Shown: in pieces, positions 21,501 through 33,415 of the stretch | Numbering within the stretch: position 1 is the stretch's first letter | Layout: every line of letters starts with the position of its first letter | Assembly (NCBI GenBank): GCA_016800925.1 | Contig: JABCPU010000212.1 | Span: 52,913-116,912, forward strand | Origin: Suillus spraguei | Lineage: Eukaryota > Basidiomycota > Agaricomycetes > Boletales > Suillaceae | Direction of reading: 5' to 3' | Length of the DNA: 64,000 nt | The notes under the pieces: model-generated | Databases searched by the model: none | What the model was told of the DNA's origin: nothing | The model's input: only the letters and a program-made list of their open reading frames with translations | Made by a program: the position numbers and the translations under genes

Positions 21501-23927
21501 TCACTCATCCTCCGGACGGTCGGCTGTCTCGTATGCTTTGAGGATTTGGTCCTTCCTGAGCCACTTTTCTTCAGGAGTGAAGTACCAACTCAGGAAAGCG
21601 AAAATGGATATCGCGCCAAAGATGACAATGGACTTCCACGAAGGTTATTGGATGAATTAATAAGGATAAGTGTAAGGCTCACAAAATTGAATGTCTGAGC
21701 ATTGACAGGGAACTCAAAAGGTGATATATCGACCTGGCACCAACTGAGTTCAAGTCATGTGTCATCGAGTAAAAGTAACGCACCGCAAATACCAGTGCAT
21801 TAAATAAGATAGCGCAAACATAGAATGGCTTAGCGTATTTTCCCAGCTTAAAGTGGGAGGACTGGAAACTATTGGGTGTCATCGTCAAGCGCAGCAAAGC
21901 GATAAGGCCATATGCCGCAATGGTTGGAACGGCTCCGGCTGAGACCAACGATGTGAATGCAACCTGACTAGGAAGGATTGTACAGAGAAGAATGGCTGCA
22001 AATATGTAGATAACGGTCACGGCATTGCGAGGTTGTCCTTGCGAGTCGACAGTGCCGATCCATCCGGACAATGGTAAAACACCGTCTCTCGCGACCGCGA
22101 ATACAAGGCGCGAGGATGCGACAATAGCAACAGTTGTGTTCTAGCAAGCCAGTCAATGAAATCAGGACTATTTTGGCGAGATAGAACACACCATAATCAG
22201 GCCAATGACTGCAATAATAGTCATAAAGATGCTGGCTTTTTTCCCAAGAGCGAGCGCGTAGATCTGCACGAATGGCTGTGGCGCATCGAGGGCGAACACG
22301 ACGGAGAGGTCTGGTGTACAGAACAAAAACAGAATGGTCGTGATGAAGCCCAAAACACCTGTTGCAATTGCGCTCCATAAAATTCCTCTGGCTGCGACCA
22401 CACTACGAGAAGTCAAATAAGGACACCATTACAATGCTGTCGAAGGCCATACCTAGCATTTTTGGTCTCCTCGGCGATGTGTCCTGAGGCATCAAAGCCA
22501 GTCAGAGTTCCCGCTGTGAACAACCTAGAATTGTGTTAGATGATTGATTGATCACTGAAATTACAATTGGACATGCAAAGATAAGAGCCAGTTCCACCCG
22601 GCTGGGGCTCCCGTGCCGTTATCTGTCGCAAAGTCAGCATGATTAAGGGACTCGGCAGAGTGGACTTCTTACAGGTCATCGTGAAGACATCACTGGCGGA
22701 TCGGAAACCGTAGGTATTCGAAACACCAATGGGCAACCAGATGAGACACAGGAAAAAGTCAAGCATCATGAGTCCGATGGAAAATTTGAAGACACCGGAA
22801 TAAAATTTTGGCGGAAAGTAGTTGATAGCCACCGATAACAACAACATTCCTTCGGATATTGCCCATATCAGAGCCCGCCACCGGACATTGTCGTTTCCGG
22901 TACCTCCAGGGAAGTTTATTTCCCAAACGGTAAGCTGAGAAACGACGTAATTGGCTGTGGCCTATAAATTTGAGAATTGAGTCTACCGCCAGCTTCAATA
23001 ACATACTTGACAGTTGCTAGCAGTAAAGGTCATCCATGCGGTACAAGCCCACCAAGCAACGAGGAAGCCGAAGAATCTGGCGTGCTTTGGACCAGCACTT
23101 TCCGCAGCCCATATGTAGATAGAGCCACTTAATGGTAACGCGGAGCAGATTTCGGCGAGAACAGCCGCAGTCATGACCATGAAGATTACCGTGAACAGGT
23201 ACGATGACCTGTGTTGGGGTTGGAATACGCGAGTAAAACATAAATCACGGACAAACCATATCGCAGCGGGCCCTCCTGCAAGAAGCCCGAGGAAGAGATA
23301 AGATCTATTGAAATCATGTTAGTGATGGCAGGAGCGGTCAATGTAGACAGATAGATACCTGACGCCTCCAATAAAGTTCAGGGCAACAAAACTTGCTGCA
23401 AAGTTCTCAATCAGGTGCCAGCTGCGATGTAATTGCTAAAACGGGTAAGATAGGACTCATCAACCAAGATACACGTATATCGTCTCACCTGTTTATAGCC
23501 GAGTTGTGCCTGAAATGATGGAAAAAAAAATAGAATCAGCACATGGTGGGTTACTCCCCGTAAGGAGTGTAAAAGTAAAGTGACACTGGGGGCTTCCCTA
23601 CGCAGGTATGAGCGCTGTTCAGGTTCGAGCGGTATTATCTCAACCCCTACTGCAACTCAGACGTTAGCGACAACCCAGACACGTCCGAGATGGTCAAAAA
23701 CGGTTCTAAGTCGGTCGGCAGTAGGGATACCCGCAGCCGTCCAGTTTGTCATCGACATTACCAATCAATTCAGTTATGCCAAACGCGTCATTTCCTGCAA
23801 GGTCATTCCCTTTTGTCTTTGAAGAGCGAATTACCAGCTGCAGGGCGTCCGTGGCTGCAATAGGTCCACTTTCATTGTCACTAACATCGTCTGTCTTCTG
23901 TGCTCCAGTGCTGGAATGGTCGGACAT
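21501..23927 (-). CDS. APC-family amino-acid/GABA-choline type permease
   Basis: The start is the ATG at 23927 ([20 protein letters not shown]) and the stop is TGA at 21503-21501 (end [12 protein letters not shown]). Many short introns (about 45-60 nt) split the gene, and phases agree at the joins checked. Diagnostic pieces in order: [76 protein letters not shown]; the family motif [16 protein letters not shown] (about 22450-22510); [58 protein letters not shown]; and the end [12 protein letters not shown]. About 12 membrane helices are expected, and the [12 protein letters not shown] signature is shared by fungal Uga4/Hnm1-like transporters. The protein probably sits in the plasma or vacuolar membrane and imports an amino-acid-like compound; the substrate cannot be told. 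The gene lies about 120 bp downstream of the presumed eIF5B end, on the same strand. Confidence 0.9.
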
Positions 23928-24047
23928 CGTAGCAAACAAACTGGAAGGTAACAAGAACAAGAGCACGAGTGGGATCAGGGCAGGATGGTATAAATACGAT
24001 GCAGTTGTAACTCCGAAGCAAAATTTCCCTAAGCATCAATTGTGATC

Positions 24048-27000
24048 TACAATCTCCGGCGCCACCGACTGTCATGAATATTTATTGAACATTGAGGTGC
24101 TAAGGCACAATGGTTGAATATCTGCGAAAGAGAAGGCGATTTAAGAAGCTTACGGGTTTGAGAGCTTTGATTAGGAGCCACTCCTCATTGGAAACATCAG
24201 CCTTGAAGGACGTCTAGACATGGCTAAAATTAGTTCTGGAGTTCACAGCATCATATGCAGTCAAACCTTGAGAACATCGATGCTCTGTCTTGTAATGTGA
24301 CTGAAAAGTTCATCCTTTTCATCGAAGTGTCGGCCAAACATCTTTCCAGATTCATAAACAGCGTGTTCAATCTTCACAGCAACACCACCACCAGATTGAG
24401 ATTTCTTGACGATCTGGGGGGCCAGGTTCAATGACACGATGTCAACGTAACGCAAGACAAAAAACTTACATCGAATGGTTTGTGATTGATCTCCAACGAC
24501 GTGCTTGTTATGGAATCATGAACATCAGTGATTAGTGCTGAGAAAGTCCGAAATGAAGGACTTACACCTTCCCAAGGTCGACAATTTCTTTCTTCTGTGT
24601 TGTCGGATCGACTGTGACAACACAAATCGGAGTGCCCACCCGAAGAGTCCCATCCAAGATGTCAACTCCCAAAATAATCGGATCACGTTTACAGAAGGCA
24701 GCTATAATCTTCAACCTACACGGCCACACGGCTTGCGGGGCCGCGTCTCGTCGCTTCGCCTCCATGATTTCATTGTTATAGGCAGTGAAAGCGTCGAACA
24801 GATGGTAGATGATGTCAGCTGCATGACGAGTCAGAACAATCACCGGAGTAATAACGGAAGCTGAAACCTTTGAACAATTTGATACCCATCTCCTCAGCGA
24901 GCTTTTCTGTATCCCTGTCGACTGGTACATCGAAACAAAGAATGACTGCGAGTTCCTTGGCCTTCTCTAGCATTGTGGCGGCGCGCATGACATCTTTCTT
25001 GTGCACGGGACCGATATTAATCCCCGATACAGGGATTTTGCTGACTTTCAAGAAGTCGAGCAATGCTTCGAGAGATCCTAATGTACTAGCTTGCACACAA
25101 ACTCCACGACCTGACTTGTCGACGGAGTTTAGAAGCGAGGTAAGGTCTGACATGACCTCGTCGAGCAAAGCCTCCTCGTCATCGTCTGGCCCAACAACAA
25201 GGAGCCGTGAACCTGCAACAGCTTTCTCAAGATCAGGAGCAACAAGCTTGACGCCCAGTGCAGCCTTGACTTCTTTATGATGAACATATGCTGACTATGA
25301 GGAGAATATAAGTTCCGCCCTGAAAGCACCCCCAAAATTGTACACATGCCTTGATTCGCAGCTCGCGCAGCGGCTGAGGTGTTAACAATGCACGGACCTG
25401 AGTGACAATGGGGCCATTTAGACCGCACACAATTATTTTGTCGCCTTCATGTAGGATACCATTGGACAAAACAACATCAATTGTTGTGCCCAAGCCCTCT
25501 ACTACCTTGACTTCGAGGACAGTACACTCTAGCTCCGAGAGGTACATCAGGCGATCGCTCATGCGTTGCTGGGTAAGATTGACCAATAGCATGATCATGT
25601 CGGGAATGCCTTCCCCAGTGATGGCAGAAGTAGGTACCAGAGAAACATTACGGGCAAAACTCTTGTTCTCGTAGTATAGAACTGCGTTCAACCCCTGTTC
25701 TGCGAAGGCGAGGATGGTCTTTTGTACACGATCTTCGAATTCTCGTTGCACAGATCGTTTTTGCTTCGCAAGTGATTCTTGGAAGGCACCGTCGGGTGTT
25801 TCTTTCCAGCCGTATAATCGGTCAATCTACAGAAAGAAATCGGAACCAAACACTAGAGGATATGAAGTAGATCCACCTTGTTAAGGGCCACGATAAACGG
25901 TGTTTTCTTGTCTCTCAATAATCTTAGCGACTCCAGGGTTTGTGGCTCAAGGCCGTGCTGCAATGGGTAATGAAAAAATATCTTCAGCCGAAAATCAGGG
26001 CGTACCATGATATCTACCACCAAGATCGCGATGTTGCACAGAGAACTTCCACGGCTACGCAAGTTAGTGAAGGATTCGTGTCCGGGTGTATCGATGACCA
26101 ACAACCCAGGGATCTTGTATTCTTGAGAGTTATCCTGGTATTATTGTTCAGAAAACAAGAACCGTTAGAACATTCAAGTAACCAGCCTTATTCATTACTG
26201 CAGTCTTCGTTTTTATGGCATCTAATGGGAAGTACGTGGCACCTATTTGCTGGGTAATACCGCCTGCTTCGCCTTCTTGTACATTTGTTTGACGGATCTG
26301 AAAAGATGAACATGACAGACAAAGACATTCAAGAAAAACAGCAGACCTTATCCAAAAGTTTCGTTTTACCGGTATCGACATGTCCGAGAATACAACAGAT
26401 AGGACTGCGAAGGTTATCTTTGTTACCTTTACTGTGCACCGTAGTGTCAGCTGCATGTGTCTGTGCTGGTCTCGCCTGCGCCTGCGTTGATCTTGCCTGC
26501 GCTGATCTTGCCTGCGCCTGCGCTGTCTCTGCATCTGCCTTTTCTGTCCTCGAGTTTGCCTTCACTGCGTCAGGTAGATCCTGGTCGACTTGAATGCCTG
26601 TCTGGATTTCTGGCTGTTCTGGTTGCATCTCCTCCGAGTCAAGACTTTCATCTGATTCATCCCCGCTACTTGCATCCCACTCATCCTTCACTCCGTCTAA
26701 TTTAGCCTCAGAAGCGGGCTCGACATGGGAAGGGGCAGAAGTCTGGAGGATAGTGTCTGGAGTTTCCGGTCTTGACTCGGGGACAGGCGAAGGTGAGGCC
26801 TCTTTGGCAAGAGGACCCTTCTTCTTCCTATTGCTGAACACGACCTTCTTTGCCGAAATACCTGCCTGCTGTTGCAGCCCTTCAATCTGAACACCAGATG
26901 CGAGCAGGGCCTGCCGACGAATCTCAGCGGCTGCTTTTTCTTCCTTCTGTTTCTTCGTCAAGTATCGACCCTCCCTCTTGGCCAGCTCAAGCTTGGCCTG

Positions 27001-27853
27001 AGAAGGCCTGTAAGTATATTACTTTTGGGTCGAGATGTTGGATCATACCTTTTCCTTTTCTTTCTTCCGTTGTTTCTCCTCTTCTTTGCGCTTTGCCTCC
27101 TCTTCCGCTCGTCTCTCCTCCTCCTCTATACGTTTCCGTTCCTCTTCCTCCAATATTCGCGCCTCCTCCTCCAGTCGTTTCTTCTCCTCCATCATAGCCT
27201 TCAAGGCGCTGAGGCCGCCTTTAGCTTTCTTTGCAGGTGCGGAAGTTGGGGCAACAGCAGGAACGACATCTTCATCTTTCTTTCCTTTCTTCTTCTTTTT
27301 CTTCTTCTTTGAGTCCGTCTCACCTGCCCCTGCTTCTTCGCCATCTTCATCATCCTCAGGTGCGGGAGGTAGCGGAGTAGGGGCAACGGCAGGAGTGGTG
27401 TCCTCATCTTTCTTCCCCTTCTTCTTCTTTTTCTTCTTCTTTGGATCCGACTCCCCAGCATCAGCTCCTTCACCGTCTTCTTCTTCTTCAAGCACTGTAG
27501 CTGTTGTGTTACGTGCGGGGGCTTGTGCGGGTGCGGGTGCTGGTACGGGAGTAGGGACGGTGTCAGGAGCGACATCATCATCATCATTCTTCCCTTTCTT
27601 TTTCTTCTTTCTCGTTTTTTGGTCAGGCTCCGGGAACTCATCTTCAGCTTGCGCGATCTCATAGGTGGGCAGGCGATCATCATCAGACTTCCCGATCTTG
27701 TCGCTGATAGCGTTGTAGTTCTCCGCCGACACGCCAGCAGTCTCCCTGAGAATTCATTACTTGAGACAACTGGGGTAGACCAACACTCCAATAGGCTCAC
27801 CAATAGTCATCATCGTTGGCCTTTCCTTTCTTTCCTTTGTTTTTTGGCGGCAT
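24048..27853 (-). CDS. FUN12: Translation initiation factor eIF5B (universal IF2-type GTPase)
   Basis: The start is the ATG at about 27853 ([18 protein letters not shown]) and several introns follow. The N-terminal third is low-complexity: acidic stretches, three lysine runs ([11 protein letters not shown]) and an EEE/KKR-rich helix ([20 protein letters not shown]). The GTPase domain has all G motifs: [49 protein letters not shown] and SAITGEG. Domain II ([20 protein letters not shown]), domain III ([32 protein letters not shown]) and domain IV ([40 protein letters not shown]) follow, ending with [20 protein letters not shown]. The last exon is uncertain: after the intron at about 24120-24151 the frame stays open to TAG near 24048. 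eIF5B promotes 60S subunit joining and needs GTP hydrolysis for its release. The gene symbol is the yeast name. Confidence 0.93.
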
Positions 27854-29906
27854 GATTGATACGATTGCCAATCGCTTGACTAGTAGTACAAGAATTTGAG
27901 TTGGGGGGATAGTAGACATCTAATCAGTAAGTCTACTTATTAAACAAAATAGGCAGGTAATTCTCACATTCACTAATTGGTTCTCTTCTCGATAAGCACA
28001 ATGGCAGTACTGGAGAATTGCAGTCATGGCGTATGACTTAAGTCTTGCAAAAGTCAACATTGTCATCTCAGCCGCATTTAGGTTCCTACAGGTGAGATGT
28101 CAGGCTGCGTCTGCACATGCTGTCTCACAAAGAAATAATCCAGGCAGGAAGGCGATCTACTGAACTTGACTTTTTGGGTTTTCTTCATGCTCGAAGGCCG
28201 TCGAGCTGTTCTTTGGCGAATAAATTCCCTTGAATAAGCGAAGATATCATAGTTTGACATATCCGCATTGTCGTCAGCATCGAAATTCTCACCATATGGG
28301 CCCCCAATCCTTCCTTTATCGCAGCGAGTTATATATCTGCGATCGACTACGCCATCCTCATGGACGGAGAGGTTTTTCTTTATTATCGGTGTGCGCACCA
28401 CCGATTCCGTTGGCCAAGCTTTTTACGCGAACGACGCATATAGTATGATATACGTGTCGTGTGGACTCTCGTACATGCCATGCAGAATTCCTGAACTAGC
28501 GATTTAGCGGATCATAACTGAAATGCTCACCTGACCTTCGCTTACTGCCGGTAGTGTTGATGTGATTCGTCGATTCCAGTGGTCAATGAGGATCAGCAAC
28601 GTATGATCCTGTTGAGCAATGCAACGAATATCCTTGATGCTGATGCTCACAAGGAGCAATGACATAATTATCGCATCTGACGGATTAAAGGCCTTCCTTG
28701 ATTTTTCGCTAAGCCAACTCCATCATGTATTGACTTTGAGGCTGATCGAAAATCCTGTATGTGGCATGCCAAAACTTCAGGACTTTTTGCGAAACATGTG
28801 TCGAGAATGCGCCAAGGAGACCTTGTAAGTAATATTGATATCGACCTTTGTAGAATAATACTGATACATACTACTACATTCTCCTAGTAGATATGTACGA
28901 CACGAGTTCACCCGCAATGAAATACTCAACCAATGGTTGATTTGCGGAGCTGTATTTCTTCACACTTACCTTCAAGGTTGTCTATGGTGTTCCACGTGAG
29001 TTCAATTGATCGTTTCTTCTCTTACATTGTTGCATGTTATCATTTATGTATAATTTATTCGTGGCTCCTCATCTCCAAGGTCACGCTCCGCATAAATAAT
29101 GCCTTCTGCAACACAGCAAATCATCTGCGGACGATCTTGCTAATACACCCTTCTTGGGAGTGAAACAACCAGTCTCCAGGCGCTTGGTGCAGTTTCCAGA
29201 GACCCAGTACAGCGGTACGTGTACTGATTTTTCGGGTGCACAAAGTTGTGTTCTAGCTATTCGGTTGTTGTACGTCCCGCACGGTAATGCAGTTCGTGTG
29301 AGTTTCATGAACTCTCATGTGTGTTCCTGGGTCTCTGCAGAGCTCCATATGCTCACGGAGGGATTAACACACTTGTTATGAGGGTGGGTGCAGCGTATCG
29401 TGTCTATGTTAACTCGTTTTCCAATGGGCAGATTGCGCCCGTGCTTGCAGATGCTCTCAGCGTTGCCGAATTGCGATTCTCGACCCTAGCTCCGTCAATC
29501 ATGGCTATGACTCAGTGTGAATATGTTCTCCTGACACGCAGCACGTATATTGTGAACTTTAAGTATATGTTTAAGCACGTCAAATGCCACGTCTATCAAC
29601 CTCGTGCAGTATCAGAAAGCGGACGCCAACGAGACAAACCAATATTTTAGGGTTTCGGATAAATAATAACCCGAGTACAACCCGAGTATCTATGCAAATC
29701 AATAGTACTTTATTATTACTACGATTATCTGCACCGCGACGGACTCGGGAAAGTTTCTCAATTCAATAAAAAAAAGTGATCGATACTGCTAGAGTCCCGA
29801 AACGGTTCCGCGTTGATTGATCCTATTTGCCAGCCAGTCGGAGGATCCGACAAAGTGTGACTCCGAAATTTTACTCCGACGACCAGTCAAAGTATTACAC
29901 TTCACC
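27854..29906. other. Two-kilobase interval with no recognised gene
   Basis: The longest frames are 107 codons on the minus strand (28078-28401, with DKGRIGGPYGENFDADDNAD) and 109 codons on the plus strand (29321-29650). Neither resembles a family I know. Between 28.5 and 29.5 kb there are possible introns, for example a gtaagt donor near 28826 and a tag acceptor near 28890 after NMCRECAKETL. A small spliced gene or decayed gene cannot be excluded. Confidence 0.4.
28078..28401 (-). other. Unrecognised 107-codon open frame
   Basis: The product would be hydrophilic (VDRRYITRCDKGRIGGPY, RQRTARRPSSMKKTQKVK) with no signal peptide or membrane segment. I do not recognise it. No clear splice partners or promoter were seen. 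It may be a chance frame in the gene-poor interval. Confidence 0.2.
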
Positions 29907-30782
29907 ATGGGCCTACTCACGATCATTCGTAAAAGTAGGCAAAAAGAACGGGAGATGAGAATTCTCTTTCTGTATGCCATCCGCAGCTCTCCGAGTTTAT
30001 TCTTCCCACTCAACGACCGCCCAGAGGATTGGATAATGCTGGTAAGACGACCATCCTAAAGAAGATCAACGGGGAAGACATATCCAGCGTGAGCCCCACG
30101 CTTGGCTTCAATATCAAGACGTTCATTCACAGAAAGTGAGCTTGGTAACTCAACTTGGATTTTCTCTGCAACTGAGAGGAATCTTCTCTATTTGATCGGC
30201 GTGATGCCACGCGTCGCAGATACACTCTCAACATTTGTTAGTGAACAGACCCTCCTTATAGTTGACTTTTCTGGTGACGGAAACATCTTTGCTATCAGGG
30301 GATGTAGGCGGTCAACGAACTCTTCGACCATACTGGCGCAACTACTTTGAACAAACAGATGCCATTGTTTGGGTAGTCGATTCAGGGGACAGAATGCGAA
30401 TGCGGGACTGCAGAGAAGAGTTACACAACCTTCTTCTCGAAGACGTAACATATGTTCCTTACGCTGGTTGCTAACAGTAACTAACCAAATTGTATGCTAG
30501 CGGTTATCTGGAGCATCTCTGCTTGTCTTCGCGAATAAACAAGATATACATGGCTCGATGTCAGATCTTGAAATTAGCGAGGCTAGCTTCCTTGCCATTC
30601 AGAGAGTTTTGAGTGATGCTAATGAGTCTATCCAGGCACTGGATCTACCTGGGATCAAATCTCACAACTGGAAGATCTGGTCGTGCAGTGCAGTTACTGG
30701 TCTTAATCTGATCCAAGGCCTCGACTGGGTCGTTGAAGATGTAGCTCACAGACTTTACTACAGCTCGACTAGTTTCGCGTAA
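29907..30782 (+). CDS. ARL2: ADP-ribosylation factor-like GTPase ARL2
   Basis: Five exons join in phase: 29907-29971 ([21 protein letters not shown]), 30025-30135 ([20 protein letters not shown], then [13 protein letters not shown]), a 17-nt microexon at 30220-30236 (YTLNI), 30299 to about 30443 ([20 protein letters not shown] ... VVDSGDRMR), and a last exon from about 30501 to the TAA at 30782 ([28 protein letters not shown]). The P-loop GLDNAGKT, switch II WDVGGQ and base motif NKQD are intact. The start MGLLTIIRK, with no myristoylation Gly-Asn pattern, is typical of ARL2 (yeast Cin4, fission yeast Alp41). ARL2 acts with tubulin cofactors in alpha/beta-tubulin folding. The protein is about 190 residues, normal for the family. 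Confidence 0.93.
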
Positions 30783-33310
30783 TGTTTTTACCATCTCACG
30801 TACACGACAATCAGGAAAATCTGCTTGTGAATGCCCTTCTTTCACTGAGACGCATCGACCATGTCGATTGCGCGCCGCATGACGGTCTAGGTCTTATTTC
30901 CGAAACTGCAACTTCCAGTCATTCTTTAGACGGCCCGCGTTCTTTCCTTCCAGAGAAGGGGCGGGGCGAACGACTTTGCAGCATGACACGGCCTGTCCGG
31001 ATGGGTATAACCTTGAAAGAAGCAAGAACCCTTGACTACTTTGTGGTATTTACTTGAATTTATCTCCAGCAACGGTCGTTTCGATTCCTGAAAATTCAGC
31101 GGTGTTGCAAAACCGGAACTTTACATATCCGCTGAGATTTCAGGACTACATGCAAGCCAAGTGTTTACTCATTCAAGTTGGCGCCGGACGCCCGCAGCGC
31201 ATGGTTTGGGCAGAAGGTAACTGCACACGTAAAATTTGACAGGGAGTCAGGGCTTCAGGATTAGTGCACGAGATTCGAGGGTGCGTACTCTCAGGGGTTA
31301 GCGAACCTTCAGGTTATCAAGGCGTCTTCACTGGTAAGACTCAAAATGTCAGTGTGGTTGCGGATGAACCAACATTCCGAGTCGGCAGAATGACGCAAAT
31401 CGCGGGCACCGTTCAATCACCTACTAAGTTTACCCATCCCCACTCCATCATGTAGTTTCAGGTGGAAATTCCTTTTTCCTGAATCAGACTAGTGGCTGTA
31501 GTAAAAATTCACGCTGGGTATTATACATTTATGAACGATAATCCGATTGTCATGAAACATCATATCAGCACGGATCAGCCGGTGTACCTGTATAGGAACC
31601 ATGTGTATTCATAGTATAGAAAGATTCAGATGCACGGGCAAACTTCAGCGAACTTCAGGTAGCATTACGAGAATGTAGCACGGACGAACGCTCGATAAAT
31701 CTGTGTCTCGAATTTAGTGTATTTCGAGTGTGAAGGCTGCATACTGAAAACCTAGACGAAGACAAAACCACTCGAGCGGAGACTCTAAGAAGACGAGACA
31801 TGCATCAAGAACATCAGCGGAATTCTTGACGATCATTTTGCGATGTGCTCTGCCGTTCAGTCCAGGGCCAACATGGGCAGTGTCCAAGCACATTACATTA
31901 AAAACACGAGGACCATCTCTTATAGGACCTGAAAAACTTGGCGGATGATCGATTTAGGCAGGGAATGGTATCGAGGTCAGGGACTTTTACTAGGGTCACA
32001 ATGATCTATTGAAATGTAATGCGATGATCGTACTTTTTAGCCCTGGCACGACCCCACGTGTGTAGCAAGTGAGTGAAAGATATGATGTCTAGTGCAAAGC
32101 AAAACATGGAACGTTGGTCCAAGATTTTGTGAGCGAGACTGGGATGGATAAATGACCCTGGGCGACATAGTTCGGTTAGAAACAAAGTTTAGACTTTCTG
32201 AGTGCCCGGGAGAAAGCCGGATCACGGTGAGCTGCGCCGGCTGCTGGTGACCGGGCGCGGAACAAATCGATAAAGTTACTGACCGACCGGGCTCAGCTAA
32301 CCTGTGCACTAATAGCGCTCCGACGCGATGGCGGGTATCTAATGAAACGTCATATAGAGCGGATAATCTTTATGGAGATAAATTAACAGGGATGTATAGC
32401 AGGCACGGGGTCTGGTGACGACTATAGTGAGCGAAGTGAATGAATGGAATGGTGGAGCAAATAAGGATCAAACCCGATAAGGCGTCGATAGGATGGAATG
32501 AGGGGAGAATGACCGTGTTTGTTTTTGGGAGAATATTGGAAAATGGAGGGCCGCAGTACAAGGGAAGTCCAAGTCTGAACAAGTGGGATCGACGTTTCCT
32601 TGTTTGAGAGTGATACAACACAAGGAAGATTAGATTGTACATGCGACTCGATTGTACCTTTGACGGTATGACAATTGAATGATATCGTAGTTACGATTGT
32701 TTGAGGAGTCATATCTGAATAACAGTTCATTGTTTGCACGTGATCAATTAGTGTTTGACACTGGCAGTGACAGTTGTAATAGTGTTGTGGTGTCTTGTTG
32801 CAACAAGGCCATGCGAGGCGGCGACAATAAAAATACCGAATGAACAGCTGTGACGAGAACGAGCAAGGCACAATTAGGCTGGGAACGGCGTGAGTGAGGA
32901 TGAGAACAGTAGTTGAGTGAGTGAAACTGTGGGAGGCCACGTGTCGCTTGCAATAGCATGAGATTTGCAAAGTTGATAGAAATCGCAAAATTCCGGATTA
33001 AATATATAAAAAAAGAGTAAAAGAAATAATAAAATCGACTTCTTTATTGTTTTACGGAAGTCTACGAGAGTTTCTTGTCACACATTGTTCAATCACCCTT
33101 CGCGGTGTTAATAGCAGACCTGTTCCATCCGGCAACGGATCTATATATTCTCGTCAAAGTTTTACTCCGTCAAAATTACTAGATCTCGATCATAATATTC
33201 CTAGGTTCCCATTACGAGCGTGCAATGCAAACTATGCTCCATCTATTTTTGCCGGTCTCAGTCCATACAAGCGATACCATGACAAGGCATGGTCCTTCGT
33301 GGGTTCAACG
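30783..33310. other. Gene-poor interval between ARL2 and the CFA synthase-like gene
   Basis: No recognisable coding sequence was found in 2.5 kb. Open frames of 60-190 codons occur (for example minus strand 32422-32988), but their composition is Cys/His/Ser-rich with no known motif and no supporting splice signals. A TATA-like run (aaatatataaaaaaag) lies near 33000. Confidence 0.45.
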
Positions 33311-33317
33311 TATAAAA
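33311..33317 (+). promoter_or_regulatory. TATA box of the CFA synthase-like gene
   Basis: tataaaag lies about 105 bp upstream of the ATG at 33416, followed by a pyrimidine-rich leader (tctttcgttcttcctctgcg). Position and sequence fit a fungal core promoter. Confidence 0.6.
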
Positions 33318-33415
33318 GGGTGCATCCAAGAACCCTTGACTTTCCTCCACAGGCTGCGCTCTATCTTTCGTTCTTCCTCTGCGGTCTATCTTATTCTTTT
33401 ATAGATTCTTTCAAA

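Noticed and set aside
26850..27664. Plus-strand frames of 115-209 codons rich in Ser/Phe/Leu
   Set aside because: They are the antisense of the lysine/glutamate-rich N-terminus of eIF5B. Low-complexity coding sequence leaves the opposite strand open.
30025..30135. Suspected one-base frameshift in ARL2 exon 2
   Set aside because: On recounting, exon 2 is 111 nt and joins both neighbours in phase; ILKKINGED reads through normally. The gene appears intact.
32422..32988. 188-codon minus-strand frame
   Set aside because: No recognisable motif, odd Cys/His/Ser-rich composition, and no promoter or splice context. Probably a chance frame.
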